Origin: Thioalkalivibrio thiocyanoxidans ARh2
GTDB lineage: Bacteria > Pseudomonadota > Gammaproteobacteria > Ectothiorhodospirales > Ectothiorhodospiraceae
Direction: 5' to 3'
DNA length: 64,000 nucleotides
NCBI RefSeq assembly: GCF_000385215.1
Contig: NZ_ARQK01000052.1
Span: 1-64,000, forward strand
Part shown: piece by piece, positions 45,918-55,403 of the stretch
Layout of the letters: every line of letters starts with the position of its first letter
Position numbering within the stretch: the first letter of the stretch is position 1
Notes under the pieces: model-generated
Seen by the model: only the letters and a program-made list of their open reading frames with translations
What the model was told of the DNA's origin: nothing
Databases searched by the model: none
Program-made: the position numbers and the translations under genes

Positions 45918-47816
45918 GTGTTCGGCAGGTTTCGCAAGCGGCAACAGCGCCAGGAGGCTCCGGAGGCGGCCAGCCCGAGTCAGGACCATGTGCTGATCGA
46001 GGCGGCCGGACGCAGCCGGATCACCGAGGTCGCGGCCAGTGCGCGCAAAGTGCCCTGGTCGCTGAACATGCTGCAGCTGTTGTGGGCCGCCGGTCCGGTG
46101 ACCTTCCTTGCAATGCAGGGGGGCTACTTCCTCGGCTTCGGCCACGCGGCCCCGGCCCAGAACTTCATCTTCTTTGCCGTCTACACGCTGCTGTTCGGGG
46201 TGATCGGTCTGCTGGCGCGTTTTATTGCCGACGCCACCCGGGGCAGACGGCAGGAGCGCTCGCGCGATCAGCTGCGCAATACCATCGACCTGTTGCCCGA
46301 TCTGCTCTTTGTGACGCGCGATCTGGCGATGGCCGAGATGGCGCCGGACATGCGGCGGCGCAAGGCCGCCGAGGTCCTGCTGCACGAGGTGGACATCTCG
46401 CCGGAAGGAGTCGCGGTCGCGGTGCGCGAGATGACCGGCGATACCAGCCTTGCGTCGGCCGCGGAGCAGATCGAGATCTATCGTCGGCTGGGGCTTCGTT
46501 CGCGCGTCGCGGATTTGGTGGACGTGACCGCCGATGCACGGATGGCGGCGCTGGAAAAGCTGCACCACGATGCCCCCGAGCTGGCAGACTCGTTGCGCGA
46601 CCGTCTGCAGGGCGTCGCACCAACCCGCGAGGACGGTGTGCGGCGGATCGATCAGTTCCTGGATCGCCTGTTCTCGGCGGCGGACTCGGACGACCTGACC
46701 CGCTGTACCCTGGATGATGCCCAGGCGATGTTCGTGCTGGCCTTCGAGCTGGTCAACGGGCGCCAGATCCGGCGGCTGAGTTTCGAGTGGTCGGGCGGCT
46801 GGCGGCTGGGGCATGCGCTCGACCGGCTCGAGTACCAGGGCAACCGGTTCCGTGTCGCGCAGGCGGGGGTGGTCAGCCGCCTGCGCTCCCTGGCGATGCT
46901 GCTGGCACAAAGCCCGGCCAGTGGGCTGGATCCGCAGGTCCTGCGCGCGTCGACCCTGGGCATCGGGCGGGAGGTGCTGGATGCCCTCTGGCAGCTGGAG
47001 CAGGCCCGTCCGCTCGTGCACTCGCCGGAAGGCCGCCTGCTGGGGCGGGCACTGCGTCAGGTCGAGGATCTACGTGCGGCGCGTGACCAGCTCATGCAGG
47101 CCCAGAGCCGCTATGCCGCGGCGGTCGAGCGCTGGGAAGCGCTGCGACGCAGGGAGGTCGAGAAAAAGGGCCAGCAAAAGTGGTTCAAGCGCAGTACCCG
47201 CGGCATTCGGGTGGGCGAGGAGGTGATCGAACTGACGGACGACCAGAAGCTGCGCCTGGCCGACCAGTTCTGCGAATACCTGTCCGAGCTCGGCATACGG
47301 CGCGAGGGTGATCTGTTCTACCTTGGAGGGCAGGTGCTGGATGCGGATACGGCCAAGCGCATCGGCATCCAGCTCGCATTGATCCTCGAGCCTCTGGCCG
47401 ACCTGACCAACCCGAGCATTCAGCGAGCGATCTATGCGAACCCGGCCGCCTATCTGGGGGGGCTTTACGTCGGCATGAGTGCGGATGCAAAGGCCGGTCT
47501 GGGCTCGGCCATGGTGCGCCTCGTGCGCCAGGATCTCGGCCGCATGGCGGAGTGGCTGGCCCTGCGTCTGACGCGCATCTACTACCTGCCCCTGTCCGAC
47601 TCCATGCGTGATTTCCTGGAGCAGCAGTACGGTGCTAGCCGGGAACGACTCGAGATGCTCGCTGCGCACCCGGTAGAGGAGGGTGCGCAGACCCCGCCAG
47701 TAGCCTTGCGTGCCGAACGTTCGCCGGAATTCGACGCCATGCTGCAGGACAAGGCCTGGGGTCGTTTGCTCAAGCGTGGTGCCCGTTACCTGCAGGCCGA
47801 GTCGCAACGCTCCTGA
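45918..47816 (+). CDS. Unknown large protein with two N-terminal membrane helices
   Basis: I do not recognise this 632-residue protein. Two hydrophobic segments (residues ~52-72 and ~80-105) near the N-terminus anchor it. The remaining ~520 residues are helical and soluble, with many Arg/Glu-rich helices and a YLGGLYVGMSADAKAGLGSAM segment near residue 520. A GTG at 45918 opens the frame after a GGGA-containing sequence. A short N-terminal basic stretch faces the cytoplasm. It is upstream of the cobalamin riboswitch but not evidently related to it. Confidence 0.65.
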   Translation: MFGRFRKRQQRQEAPEAASPSQDHVLIEAAGRSRITEVAASARKVPWSLNMLQLLWAAGPVTFLAMQGGYFLGFGHAAPAQNFIFFAVYTLLFGVIGLLARFIADATRGRRQERSRDQLRNTIDLLPDLLFVTRDLAMAEMAPDMRRRKAAEVLLHEVDISPEGVAVAVREMTGDTSLASAAEQIEIYRRLGLRSRVADLVDVTADARMAALEKLHHDAPELADSLRDRLQGVAPTREDGVRRIDQFLDRLFSAADSDDLTRCTLDDAQAMFVLAFELVNGRQIRRLSFEWSGGWRLGHALDRLEYQGNRFRVAQAGVVSRLRSLAMLLAQSPASGLDPQVLRASTLGIGREVLDALWQLEQARPLVHSPEGRLLGRALRQVEDLRAARDQLMQAQSRYAAAVERWEALRRREVEKKGQQKWFKRSTRGIRVGEEVIELTDDQKLRLADQFCEYLSELGIRREGDLFYLGGQVLDADTAKRIGIQLALILEPLADLTNPSIQRAIYANPAAYLGGLYVGMSADAKAGLGSAMVRLVRQDLGRMAEWLALRLTRIYYLPLSDSMRDFLEQQYGASRERLEMLAAHPVEEGAQTPPVALRAERSPEFDAMLQDKAWGRLLKRGARYLQAESQRS

Positions 47817-47881
47817 CGCCGCCGTGCCGCCGGGCGGGGCTGGCAATTTCTTGACCAATTGTATAGGCTTTACCGCGTTTT

Positions 47882-48096
47882 CTGGTGCCCGCCGGCGACT
47901 TGCGCCGCGGGTTAAACGGGAAGATCGGTGAGTCCGTCCACGGCTGTGGGCAGACCTGGACGAATCCGACGCTGCCCCCGCAACGGTGATCGAGCGAGAG
48001 GCCCTGATGGCCTCTGATGGTCGCGGCACACGCCACTGAACGAGGTCGTTCGGGAAGGCGCTGCACCGGAACGCTCGTCAGCCCGGAGACCGGCCA
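47882..48096 (+). promoter_or_regulatory. Cobalamin (AdoCbl) riboswitch
   Basis: Conserved segments occur in canonical order: GGTGCCC at the start, TTAAACGGGAA, CTGCCCCCGCAACGGT, the CACTG segment, GGGAAGGCG, and the B12 box TCAGCCCGGAGACCGGCC near 48078-48095. It lies 157 bases upstream of btuB and should shut down btuB and probably the following genes when cobalamin is plentiful. Bases 47817-47881 before it must contain the promoter. Bases 48097-48253 would hold the expression platform, with GGGAGA as the ribosome site. Confidence 0.95.
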
Positions 48097-48253
48097 GGGA
48101 ATGATCGCGCGGCATGCGGCGGGCATGCGAGGCGGATGATCAGCCCGGCCGCTAGCCGGTTGTGGCCGGTCCCCCTCGTGTCTGTATCCCCCTGTCCGCT
48201 CGGTCCCGACGAATCAACGGCGTGCGGGCGACTCGCCGGGAGACACGAACGAC

Positions 48254-50113
48254 ATGAAGCGCACAGCACTTTCCACGGCCATCCTGCTGGCCACCACCCC
48301 GGTTCTGGCCGAGACGCCGAACGCCGATTCCGAAGCGCACACCCTGGAGACCGTCCAAGTCACCGCCGCGCGCATCGCACAGACCGTTGATGAGACCCTT
48401 TCCTCTGTCACCGTCATCGAACGCGAGGAGATCGAGCGTCTGCAGCCCCAGCAGTTCACCGATTTGCTGGAGGGTCGAGCCGGGATCGAAACCTCCCAGA
48501 ACAGCGCCTTCGGCAAGTCCACTTCCGTTTATGCGCGTGGCACGAGTTCCGACCATACCTTGCTGTTGATAGACGGCGTGCGCATGGGTTCTGCGACGTC
48601 GGGTGGTGCAAGCTGGCAGTTCCTGCCTCCGGAAGAGATCGAGCGCGTCGAGATCGTACGCGGCCCACGCACCAGCATCTATGGCTCCGACGCAATCGGC
48701 GGCGTAGTGCAGACTTTCACCCGTGAGGGCCGCAAGGGCCCTCCGAAAGTCAACGCGTTTGTCGGCGGCGGCAGTTTCAACACTTGGGAGGCCGGCGTTG
48801 GTGTTGCCGGTGGCACCGATAACACAACCTACAGTCTCTCGGTCAGTCACTTCGGTACTGACGGCATCAATGTGCAGGATGACGTCGGCGATGACGACCG
48901 CGACGGCTACGACAACACCTCGCTGGCCAGCAAAGTGGCTCACCGCTTGGACAACGGGATCGAGGTCTTCGGCAACGTGCTGTATTCGGAGGGACGTTCT
49001 GAATACGATGCGGATGAGTCCGACCCCGTCACTTTTGCAAACCTGGGTCCGTATGATCGGGCGTACACGGATTTCGTTCATGCCGCGTTACGAGCCGGTG
49101 TCCGCATCCCGGTAAGCAATCACTGGGACACGGAAATCACGATGGGGCAGTCACGGGATGAGAGTGACGAAATCACCGAAGGTGGCGTTCTGGGGGGAAG
49201 TGCCGACCGCTTCGATACGAGGCGGGATCAATTGGCTTGGCGCAATGATATCCGCCTGGGTGAGCGCACCGACCTGATCGCCGGGGTGGATTCCTACGAA
49301 GACCAGGTCGACGGCTCTGCGGATTACGATGAAGACTCGCGCTACAACGTCGGCGTGTATTCGGTCGTGCGCACTGAGCTCGGCAACCACGACCTGGAAG
49401 GATCACTCCGATACGACGATAACGAGCAGTTCGGCGACAAGACCACCGGGCAGGTCGCCTGGGGCATGCAGGCCAACAACGCCCTGCGGCTGCGGGCCAG
49501 CTATGGGACCGCCTTCAAGGCTCCGACATTCAACGATCTCTATTTCCCGGGGTTCGGGAATCCCGATCTTGAACCAGAGACGTCGCGCACTTTCGAACTC
49601 GGTGCCCGTTACAGCAGTGGCCCGTATTATGCGGATGCGGCGGTGTTTCGCACCGAGCTGGATCAGATGATCAGCTATGATCCGATTGCCTTCCAGGCTG
49701 AGAATATCGACGAGGCGCGGATCCATGGGGTTGAGCTTGAAGGAGGCTATGCAACCGCCCGGTGGGTTACCCGTGCCTCGTTGACGATGCTGGATGCTGA
49801 GGATCGCGAAACAGGCAACGAGCTCCAGCGGCGTTCACCCGTGACGGCCCGTGTGGATCTCGATCGGCAGTTCCAGCATCTCTCGCTGGGAGGTTCGGTG
49901 ATTGCGAAGAGCCGCTCGTATAACGACGCCAATAATGACGAACGCCTTTCCGGGTACGGGCTGCTGAACCTGCGAGCGAGCTATCAGATTGCGCCGGAAT
50001 GGCAGATTCAGGCGACGGTCAATAACGTGTTCGACAAGGACTACGAGACCGCCGGAGGGTACAACCAGCCGGGTCGGGCCGCTTTCGTCAAGCTGCGCTA
50101 CCAGCAGAGGTGA
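48254..50113 (+). CDS. btuB: TonB-dependent cobalamin receptor
   Basis: A 619-residue outer-membrane transporter with a signal peptide (cleavage near VLA-ET, residue ~19). The TonB-box region is ETVQVTA (residues ~35-41). A plug domain follows (RAGIETSQN, YARGTSSDHTLLLIDGVRMG, VEIVRGPRTSIYGSDAIGGVV) and then a 22-strand barrel that ends in an aromatic/charged C-terminus. These plug features match BtuB. It follows the B12 riboswitch directly, confirming a corrinoid-uptake role. Confidence 0.94.
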   Translation: MKRTALSTAILLATTPVLAETPNADSEAHTLETVQVTAARIAQTVDETLSSVTVIEREEIERLQPQQFTDLLEGRAGIETSQNSAFGKSTSVYARGTSSDHTLLLIDGVRMGSATSGGASWQFLPPEEIERVEIVRGPRTSIYGSDAIGGVVQTFTREGRKGPPKVNAFVGGGSFNTWEAGVGVAGGTDNTTYSLSVSHFGTDGINVQDDVGDDDRDGYDNTSLASKVAHRLDNGIEVFGNVLYSEGRSEYDADESDPVTFANLGPYDRAYTDFVHAALRAGVRIPVSNHWDTEITMGQSRDESDEITEGGVLGGSADRFDTRRDQLAWRNDIRLGERTDLIAGVDSYEDQVDGSADYDEDSRYNVGVYSVVRTELGNHDLEGSLRYDDNEQFGDKTTGQVAWGMQANNALRLRASYGTAFKAPTFNDLYFPGFGNPDLEPETSRTFELGARYSSGPYYADAAVFRTELDQMISYDPIAFQAENIDEARIHGVELEGGYATARWVTRASLTMLDAEDRETGNELQRRSPVTARVDLDRQFQHLSLGGSVIAKSRSYNDANNDERLSGYGLLNLRASYQIAPEWQIQATVNNVFDKDYETAGGYNQPGRAAFVKLRYQQR

Positions 50114-50116
50114 TCC

Positions 50117-50731
50117 ATGGGTAATCGACTGTCGAAGATTGCGACCCGCACGGGTGACGAAGGCCGGACCGGCCTGGGCGATGGCTCGCGGGTGGACAAG
50201 GACAGCCACCGCGTCGAGGCGTTTGGCGACGTGGACGAGCTCAACAGTGTCGTGGGCCGGGTCCTGGTCCACGATCTGCCGGAAGAGGTTCGGCGCGTGC
50301 TGGCCCTGGTTCAGCACGAGCTGTTCGACCTGGGGGCGGAGCTGGCGGTGCCGGGGCATCAGGCACTGCCGGATGCCTCTGTGGAGCGGCTCGATGTGGA
50401 GCTGGAAAGCTTCAACGCCGATCTGCCGCCGCTCGAAGAGTTCATCCTGCCGGGCGGTGGCCCGGCCACGGCCGACTGCCACATCGCCCGTACGGTCTGC
50501 CGGCGCGCGGAACGCCGGCTGGTGGCGGTGAATCACCACGAGGCGTTGCGGCCAAGTTCGCTGGCCTACGTCAACCGCCTGTCGGATCTTCTGTTCGTGC
50601 TCTGTCGTGTGTGCTTGCACGTCACGAGAACGGCGCGGAAATCCTCTGGCAGCCGGCCAACAAGCGCGGCTGAGACCGCCTGCGTTTGCCGGTTTTCGGG
50701 TGCCGTTTCCACGGCACCTTCCTGCGCATAA
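50117..50731 (+). pseudogene. PduO-type cob(I)alamin adenosyltransferase, frameshifted C-terminus
   Basis: The first ~165 residues match PduO-type adenosyltransferases, with KIATRTGDEGRTGLGDG, AFGDVDELNSVVG, FILPGGGP and SSLAYVNRLSDLLFVL. After LLFVLCRV the frame runs into a non-homologous Arg/Ser/Cys-rich tail ending at 50731. Two bases out of phase, the expected end (HENGAEILWQPANKRG, stop at 50673) is intact. A GTGTGTG run at 50607-50613 has one GT too many, so the coding frame breaks there. It could be a sequencing error, a real mutation or a slippage switch. A second adenosyltransferase, cobO, is nearby. Confidence 0.85.
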
Positions 50732-50797
50732 CTGCCTGGCGACGCCACCACGGTATCGGTGGCGTTGCCCCATCGGATTTTCTTCGGGGTTGATCGC

Positions 50798-53700
50798 ATG
50801 TCCTTCTGGAAACGCAGCGTGGTTTTGCTGATGGTTGTGCTGTGGAGCGCGCCCGCCTGGGCGGATCCCAGGATTGTCGGCATCGTCTCCGAGCGCTCGG
50901 CCCCAGAGGTGGCCGCCGGTGCGCATCGATTCCTGGAGGCCGTGCCGGATGCCGAGGTGGTGCTGCGCACGCCTGAGCAGCTGGCGGACAAGTCGGACTC
51001 GTCAGTCCAGGCGCTGTGGCGCGATGCCGACGCGGTGCTCGTGGCCGCGGTGTTCGGGGACCAGGCCGGTCGTCTCGAACGTCTGCTGCGCGAAGAGCCA
51101 CCGGCCGAGTCAGCGCCGATCCTTGCAATCAACAGCGAACGGCGCCTGACCGCGCTGTCCCGCATCGATGGCCAGGCGGTGCTGGAGGAGCTGGACGAGG
51201 AGGCCCGGACCGAACTGACCGAGAACCCTGAAGCGGGCGAGGATCCGCGCGAGCACCTGGCCCGGCAGCAGGAGCGCTTCTCAAACCAGGCCGACTGGCT
51301 GATCGGACGTGCGTTCTATCAGGGCCGCACACCGGAGAACATGGAGGGCCTCATGCGCTGGCTGGTCGCTCGGGGCGGGCACTCGATCGAGGTGCCGGAA
51401 CCGGATCCGCGCGAGACCATCCGCTATTACCGGGATGGCCAGTCGGTGGCCGACCCGGGGGATCTTGGCCTGGATGCCAGGCCGGCCGTGGCTGTGCTGG
51501 ACCTGGATACCGGTGACCGTCCCGGTGACCGCGAGCTTCTGGATGCGACCTGCGAGGCGCTGGCGGCCCGGGATATCCAGTGCTTCGCGGTACTCGCGCG
51601 CTGGGGTGGGGCCAGCCGCGAGGCGGTCGAGAACCTCGCTGCATCGGCGGCACCCGCCGAGCTGCGCGGGATCGTCAGCCTGCAGGACTTCGTGGTGGGC
51701 GGAGGTGGCAACCGCGAGGCGGTGGCCGAGGCCTTTGGCGAGCTGGATGTCCCGGTGGTCAAGGGGATTCGCCTGGCGGACGTGAGCGAGACCGAGTGGC
51801 GGCTCTCGCACGAGGGCATCCCCTGGGACAAGGTCCACTATCACGTGGCCATGCCGGAATTGCAGGGCGCCAGCCAGCCGATGGTGCTGGCGACCGCGGG
51901 CGAGCCCACGCAGGACGAACGCACTGGCGTGCAACTGGCGCTGCCCGAACCGGTGGGCGAGCGGGTGGAGGCCCTGGCCGACCGGATGCAGCGCTGGAAC
52001 CGGCTGCGCCAGCTGGACAACGCAGACAAGCGGGTCGCGGTCGTGTACTACAACCATCCGCCCGGTCGCCAGAACATTGGCGCCGACAAGCTGGATGTCC
52101 CGGAATCACTGCTGGAGATCCTGCAACGGCTGGACGCCGCCGGCTACGACCTCGGGGACGAGGTGCCGGAGGATGCCGAGGCCCTGCTGGACATGATCCA
52201 GGACCGGGCGGTGAATCTGCCGGAACAGGCGGACGCGCTGGACGCGATTGCCGGCCGGGTCGCCTCGCTGGATCGAGATCAGTACCAGGCGTATTTCGAC
52301 GGCTTGCCTGCCGCGGTGCAGGCGGAGCTGGTCGACGGACCGATCGGCTACCTGCAGGCGCGCCTGGAGGCGGCCAGGGACGCGGACAAGCACGAACTGG
52401 CGGAGGCCGCGCTGGAAAGCGGTGTTGGCGATCTGCGGCATATGCTCGAGAGCTACCCGCACGACGCCCAGGAACGGGCGCTGGATCTGCTCGCCCAGTA
52501 CGAGGCTGCCTGGGAGGCCACGCTGGCCGGTGAAGATGAACACGAAACCACCGAACAGCTGCGCAAGGCCCTGGTGCGTACAGGCATCCCGGGTCTGACC
52601 GGATGGGGCGAGCCACCGGGCGAGGCCATGACGCGCGACGGCGAGATGCTCTTCCCGGGTATCGAGTTCGGCAACGTGTTCATCGGTCCGCAGCCGCCGC
52701 GCGGGTGGGAGGTCAGCGAGCGCTTGCTGCATGCGAATACGACCTTCCCGCCGACGCACCAGTACGCCGGTTTCTATCACTGGATTCGCGAGCACTTCGA
52801 GGCGGATGCGCTGGTCTACGTCGGGCGTCATTCCACCCGCGAGTTCCTGCCGCGCCGCCGTGCGGGGCTGGCCCCGGACGACTACCCCGAGATCCTCGGC
52901 GGCGACCTGCCGATCATCTATCCCTACATCGTCGATGGCGTCGGCGAGGGCATCCAGGCCAAGCGCCGCTCGATGGGCGTGATGATCAGCCACCTGACCC
53001 CGCCGCTGGCGGCCACCGAGCTCTACGACAGCCTGCTGGAACTGCGCCAGCTGGTGGAGACCTACGAGGCCGCGGCCCAGCCAGATGCGGCCACCCGTTC
53101 GCGCGCCGCCCAGACCCTGCGCGAGCGTATCGACGAGCTGGGCCTGACCGAGACCATCGAACGCGAACTGGCGCGCGGCCATCACCATCACGGCCACGAC
53201 GACGGAGATGGGCACCACGATGACCACTCCGACGGGCATGAGCAGGACGGTGGCCATGGACATGACGACCATGGCAGGGACGATGATCATGGCGATGACC
53301 ACGGTCACGCCCATGATCACGGTGACACGCCCCTGGCGGAGATGGACGAAGAGCTGCTCGTGCACGAGATCGGCCACTACCTGACCGACATGCAGGAGGA
53401 CCAGATGCCGCTGGGTCTGCATGTGTTCGGTCGCGACTGGTCGGACGAAGCCGTGGACACGATGCTCGAGTCGATGGCCGGGGATGGTGAGGCCGGTGAC
53501 GACTGGGACGCCAGGCTGCGGGGTTCGCCCGCCAGTGAACGCGCCCATCTGCTGGCCGCCCTGGAGGGTCGGTTCGTGCCACCGGGTCAGGGCAACGATC
53601 CGATCCGCACGCCGGATGTACTGCCCACCGGGACAAACTTCCATGCCCTGTCGGCGGACCTGGTGCCAACCCGTATCGCCTGGGGGATCGGTCAGGAACT

Positions 53701-55267
53701 CGCCGCGGATGCCCGCGAGCACGGTGATCCGGAAGCGGATGGCAGCGAGGCCATCATCCTCTGGGCCTCCGACACCGTGCGTGACGAGGGGGTGATGATC
53801 GCCTTCGGCATGGACATGCTTGGAATCCGGCCCGCCTGGAACAGTCGCGGGATCGTCGAGGGCCTGGAGCGCATGGATCTCGACGAGGCCGGGCGCGACC
53901 GTCGCCGGGATGCCCTGTTTACCACCTCCGGGCTGTTCCGCGATCTCTACGAGGACCAGCTCGTGTGGCTGGACCGGGCCGCACGGCTGGCGCTGGATGG
54001 CGCCTCGGAGACGATCCTCGAGGAGCACCCGGAACTGGAAGAGGCACTGGAAGCAGCCCTGGCTCCGCTGGCGGAGGATCTGCGTGACCCTGGCGACGAG
54101 TCGCTGGCGCGTAACGATGTCGCCGCGCAGTGGGTGGAGGACACCGAGGCCCTGCGCGCGGCGGGGCTGGACGGTGCTTCCGCCGGGGAGCAGGCCGCGT
54201 TGCGCGTGTTCGGCACCGCACCGGGGGCGTACGGCGCCGGGGTGAACCGCCTGGCGGACCGCTCCGGCGCCTGGGAGGATCGCGCCGAACTGGGGGCGGC
54301 CTACCTGCGCCGCATGGGGCATGCCTATGGCACCACGGCATCCGGAGATGCGGCGCACGAGGCGTTCGAGTCGCGCGTGGCGGGGGTGGGGCACACCTAT
54401 CTGGGTCGCGCCTCGCACCTGTACGGGCTGCTGGACAACGACGACGGCTTCGATTTCCAGGGTGGGCTGTCCACTGCCGTGGAAAGCCTGCGTGGCGAGG
54501 TGCCGGACAACCGAGTGCTACAGCATGCCGACCCGGACAATCCGCAGGTGGAGACACTGGGGCGCGCGCTGATGCGCGAGCTGCAGGGGCAGAACCTGAA
54601 CCCGCAGTGGATCGAGCCGCTGATGGATCACGGCTATGCCGGGGCCCGCACCATGGCCCGCGACTTCGTCGACAACCTGTGGGGCTGGCAGGCCACCAAC
54701 CCCGAGATCGTGCGCTCCTGGGTCTGGGACGAGGTGCACGACATCTATCTACAGGACCGGCACGGACTGGGCGTGGACGAATTTCTCGCCGACGGCCACA
54801 ACGTGCATTTGAAGACCCACCTGCAGGCCGTGCATCTGGTGGCTGCCAGTCGCGGGTTCTGGGAGGCCGAACCGGAGGTACTGGAGGCCCTGTCCGAACG
54901 CTTTGCCGAACTGGTTGCGGAACACGGCCTGCCGGGCAGCGGGCACACGCGCCCCGACCACCCGATGCTGGACGAGGTGGCCGAGCGCCTGGAGGACCCC
55001 GAGCTGCGCGAGGCCTTCGAGGCCGTGCGCGCGTCCGCGCAGATCGATCGCGCACAGGCGGAGGCCGATCCCAGCCGTGTCACGGAGATCCAGCCGCTGG
55101 AGGACCCGGACGCCCGGGAGATGCAGGAGCTGCCGGAAGCGGCCGAGGCCGAGAGTGGCCAGGAGACCGGCGACGAGGCGGTCGGCATGCCCTGGATTCC
55201 CTGGATGGTCGCCGCCGCGCTGTTTCTGCTGCTGATCGGCGGTATCGCCGCAGGCCGCCGCCGATAA
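50798..55267 (+). CDS. cobN: Exported, membrane-anchored CobN-family chelatase subunit
   Basis: A 1489-residue protein of the CobN/Mg-chelatase H family. Unlike cytoplasmic CobN it begins with a textbook signal peptide (basic MSFWKRS, hydrophobic VVLLMVVLW, AWA-DP cleavage near residue 23). It ends with one membrane helix (MPWIPWMVAAALFLLLIGGI) followed by RRR, so the bulk should lie in the periplasm. The CobN core is recognisable from KRVAVVYYNHPPGRQNIGA through LPTGTNFHALSADLVPT and IAWGIGQELAADAREH. A 50-residue His/Asp-rich insert lies at residues ~795-844. The next genes encode an ExbB-like protein and DUF2149; no CobS or CobT is present in the window. Topology and partners resemble HmuS of Bacteroides haem loci, while the B12 riboswitch and btuB indicate corrinoids as substrate. 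Confidence 0.88.
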   Translation: MSFWKRSVVLLMVVLWSAPAWADPRIVGIVSERSAPEVAAGAHRFLEAVPDAEVVLRTPEQLADKSDSSVQALWRDADAVLVAAVFGDQAGRLERLLREEPPAESAPILAINSERRLTALSRIDGQAVLEELDEEARTELTENPEAGEDPREHLARQQERFSNQADWLIGRAFYQGRTPENMEGLMRWLVARGGHSIEVPEPDPRETIRYYRDGQSVADPGDLGLDARPAVAVLDLDTGDRPGDRELLDATCEALAARDIQCFAVLARWGGASREAVENLAASAAPAELRGIVSLQDFVVGGGGNREAVAEAFGELDVPVVKGIRLADVSETEWRLSHEGIPWDKVHYHVAMPELQGASQPMVLATAGEPTQDERTGVQLALPEPVGERVEALADRMQRWNRLRQLDNADKRVAVVYYNHPPGRQNIGADKLDVPESLLEILQRLDAAGYDLGDEVPEDAEALLDMIQDRAVNLPEQADALDAIAGRVASLDRDQYQAYFDGLPAAVQAELVDGPIGYLQARLEAARDADKHELAEAALESGVGDLRHMLESYPHDAQERALDLLAQYEAAWEATLAGEDEHETTEQLRKALVRTGIPGLTGWGEPPGEAMTRDGEMLFPGIEFGNVFIGPQPPRGWEVSERLLHANTTFPPTHQYAGFYHWIREHFEADALVYVGRHSTREFLPRRRAGLAPDDYPEILGGDLPIIYPYIVDGVGEGIQAKRRSMGVMISHLTPPLAATELYDSLLELRQLVETYEAAAQPDAATRSRAAQTLRERIDELGLTETIERELARGHHHHGHDDGDGHHDDHSDGHEQDGGHGHDDHGRDDDHGDDHGHAHDHGDTPLAEMDEELLVHEIGHYLTDMQEDQMPLGLHVFGRDWSDEAVDTMLESMAGDGEAGDDWDARLRGSPASERAHLLAALEGRFVPPGQGNDPIRTPDVLPTGTNFHALSADLVPTRIAWGIGQELAADAREHGDPEADGSEAIILWASDTVRDEGVMIAFGMDMLGIRPAWNSRGIVEGLERMDLDEAGRDRRRDALFTTSGLFRDLYEDQLVWLDRAARLALDGASETILEEHPELEEALEAALAPLAEDLRDPGDESLARNDVAAQWVEDTEALRAAGLDGASAGEQAALRVFGTAPGAYGAGVNRLADRSGAWEDRAELGAAYLRRMGHAYGTTASGDAAHEAFESRVAGVGHTYLGRASHLYGLLDNDDGFDFQGGLSTAVESLRGEVPDNRVLQHADPDNPQVETLGRALMRELQGQNLNPQWIEPLMDHGYAGARTMARDFVDNLWGWQATNPEIVRSWVWDEVHDIYLQDRHGLGVDEFLADGHNVHLKTHLQAVHLVAASRGFWEAEPEVLEALSERFAELVAEHGLPGSGHTRPDHPMLDEVAERLEDPELREAFEAVRASAQIDRAQAEADPSRVTEIQPLEDPDAREMQELPEAAEAESGQETGDEAVGMPWIPWMVAAALFLLLIGGIAAGRRR

Positions 55268-55287
55268 CCGCCGCTTGGGTATCTCCT

Positions 55288-55356
55288 GTAGGAGGCGAGC
55301 CCCCTGGCCGATGCGCCGCCGGATAGACCCCATCGGCCAGGGGGCTGGCCTCCTAC
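55288..55356. repeat. Long inverted repeat (REP-like) between cobN and ExbB-like gene
   Basis: GTAGGAGGCGAGCCCCCTGG (from 55288) pairs with CCAGGGGGCTGGCCTCCTAC (ending 55356), and CCGATG with CATCGG inside, around a ~17-nt loop. Its TGTAGGAG ends recall REP-type palindromes. It sits inside the transcription unit and may stabilise or attenuate the cobN transcript. Confidence 0.7.
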
Positions 55357-55403
55357 GCACGAACGTGGGAAGCGCCGAACAAAGGTTAGTGAGGTAAACA
55401 CGA

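Noticed and set aside
52106-54418. Open frame of 770 codons on the minus strand opposite cobN
   Set aside because: It is antisense to a recognisable CobN core, has no family features and low-complexity composition typical of high-GC shadow frames.
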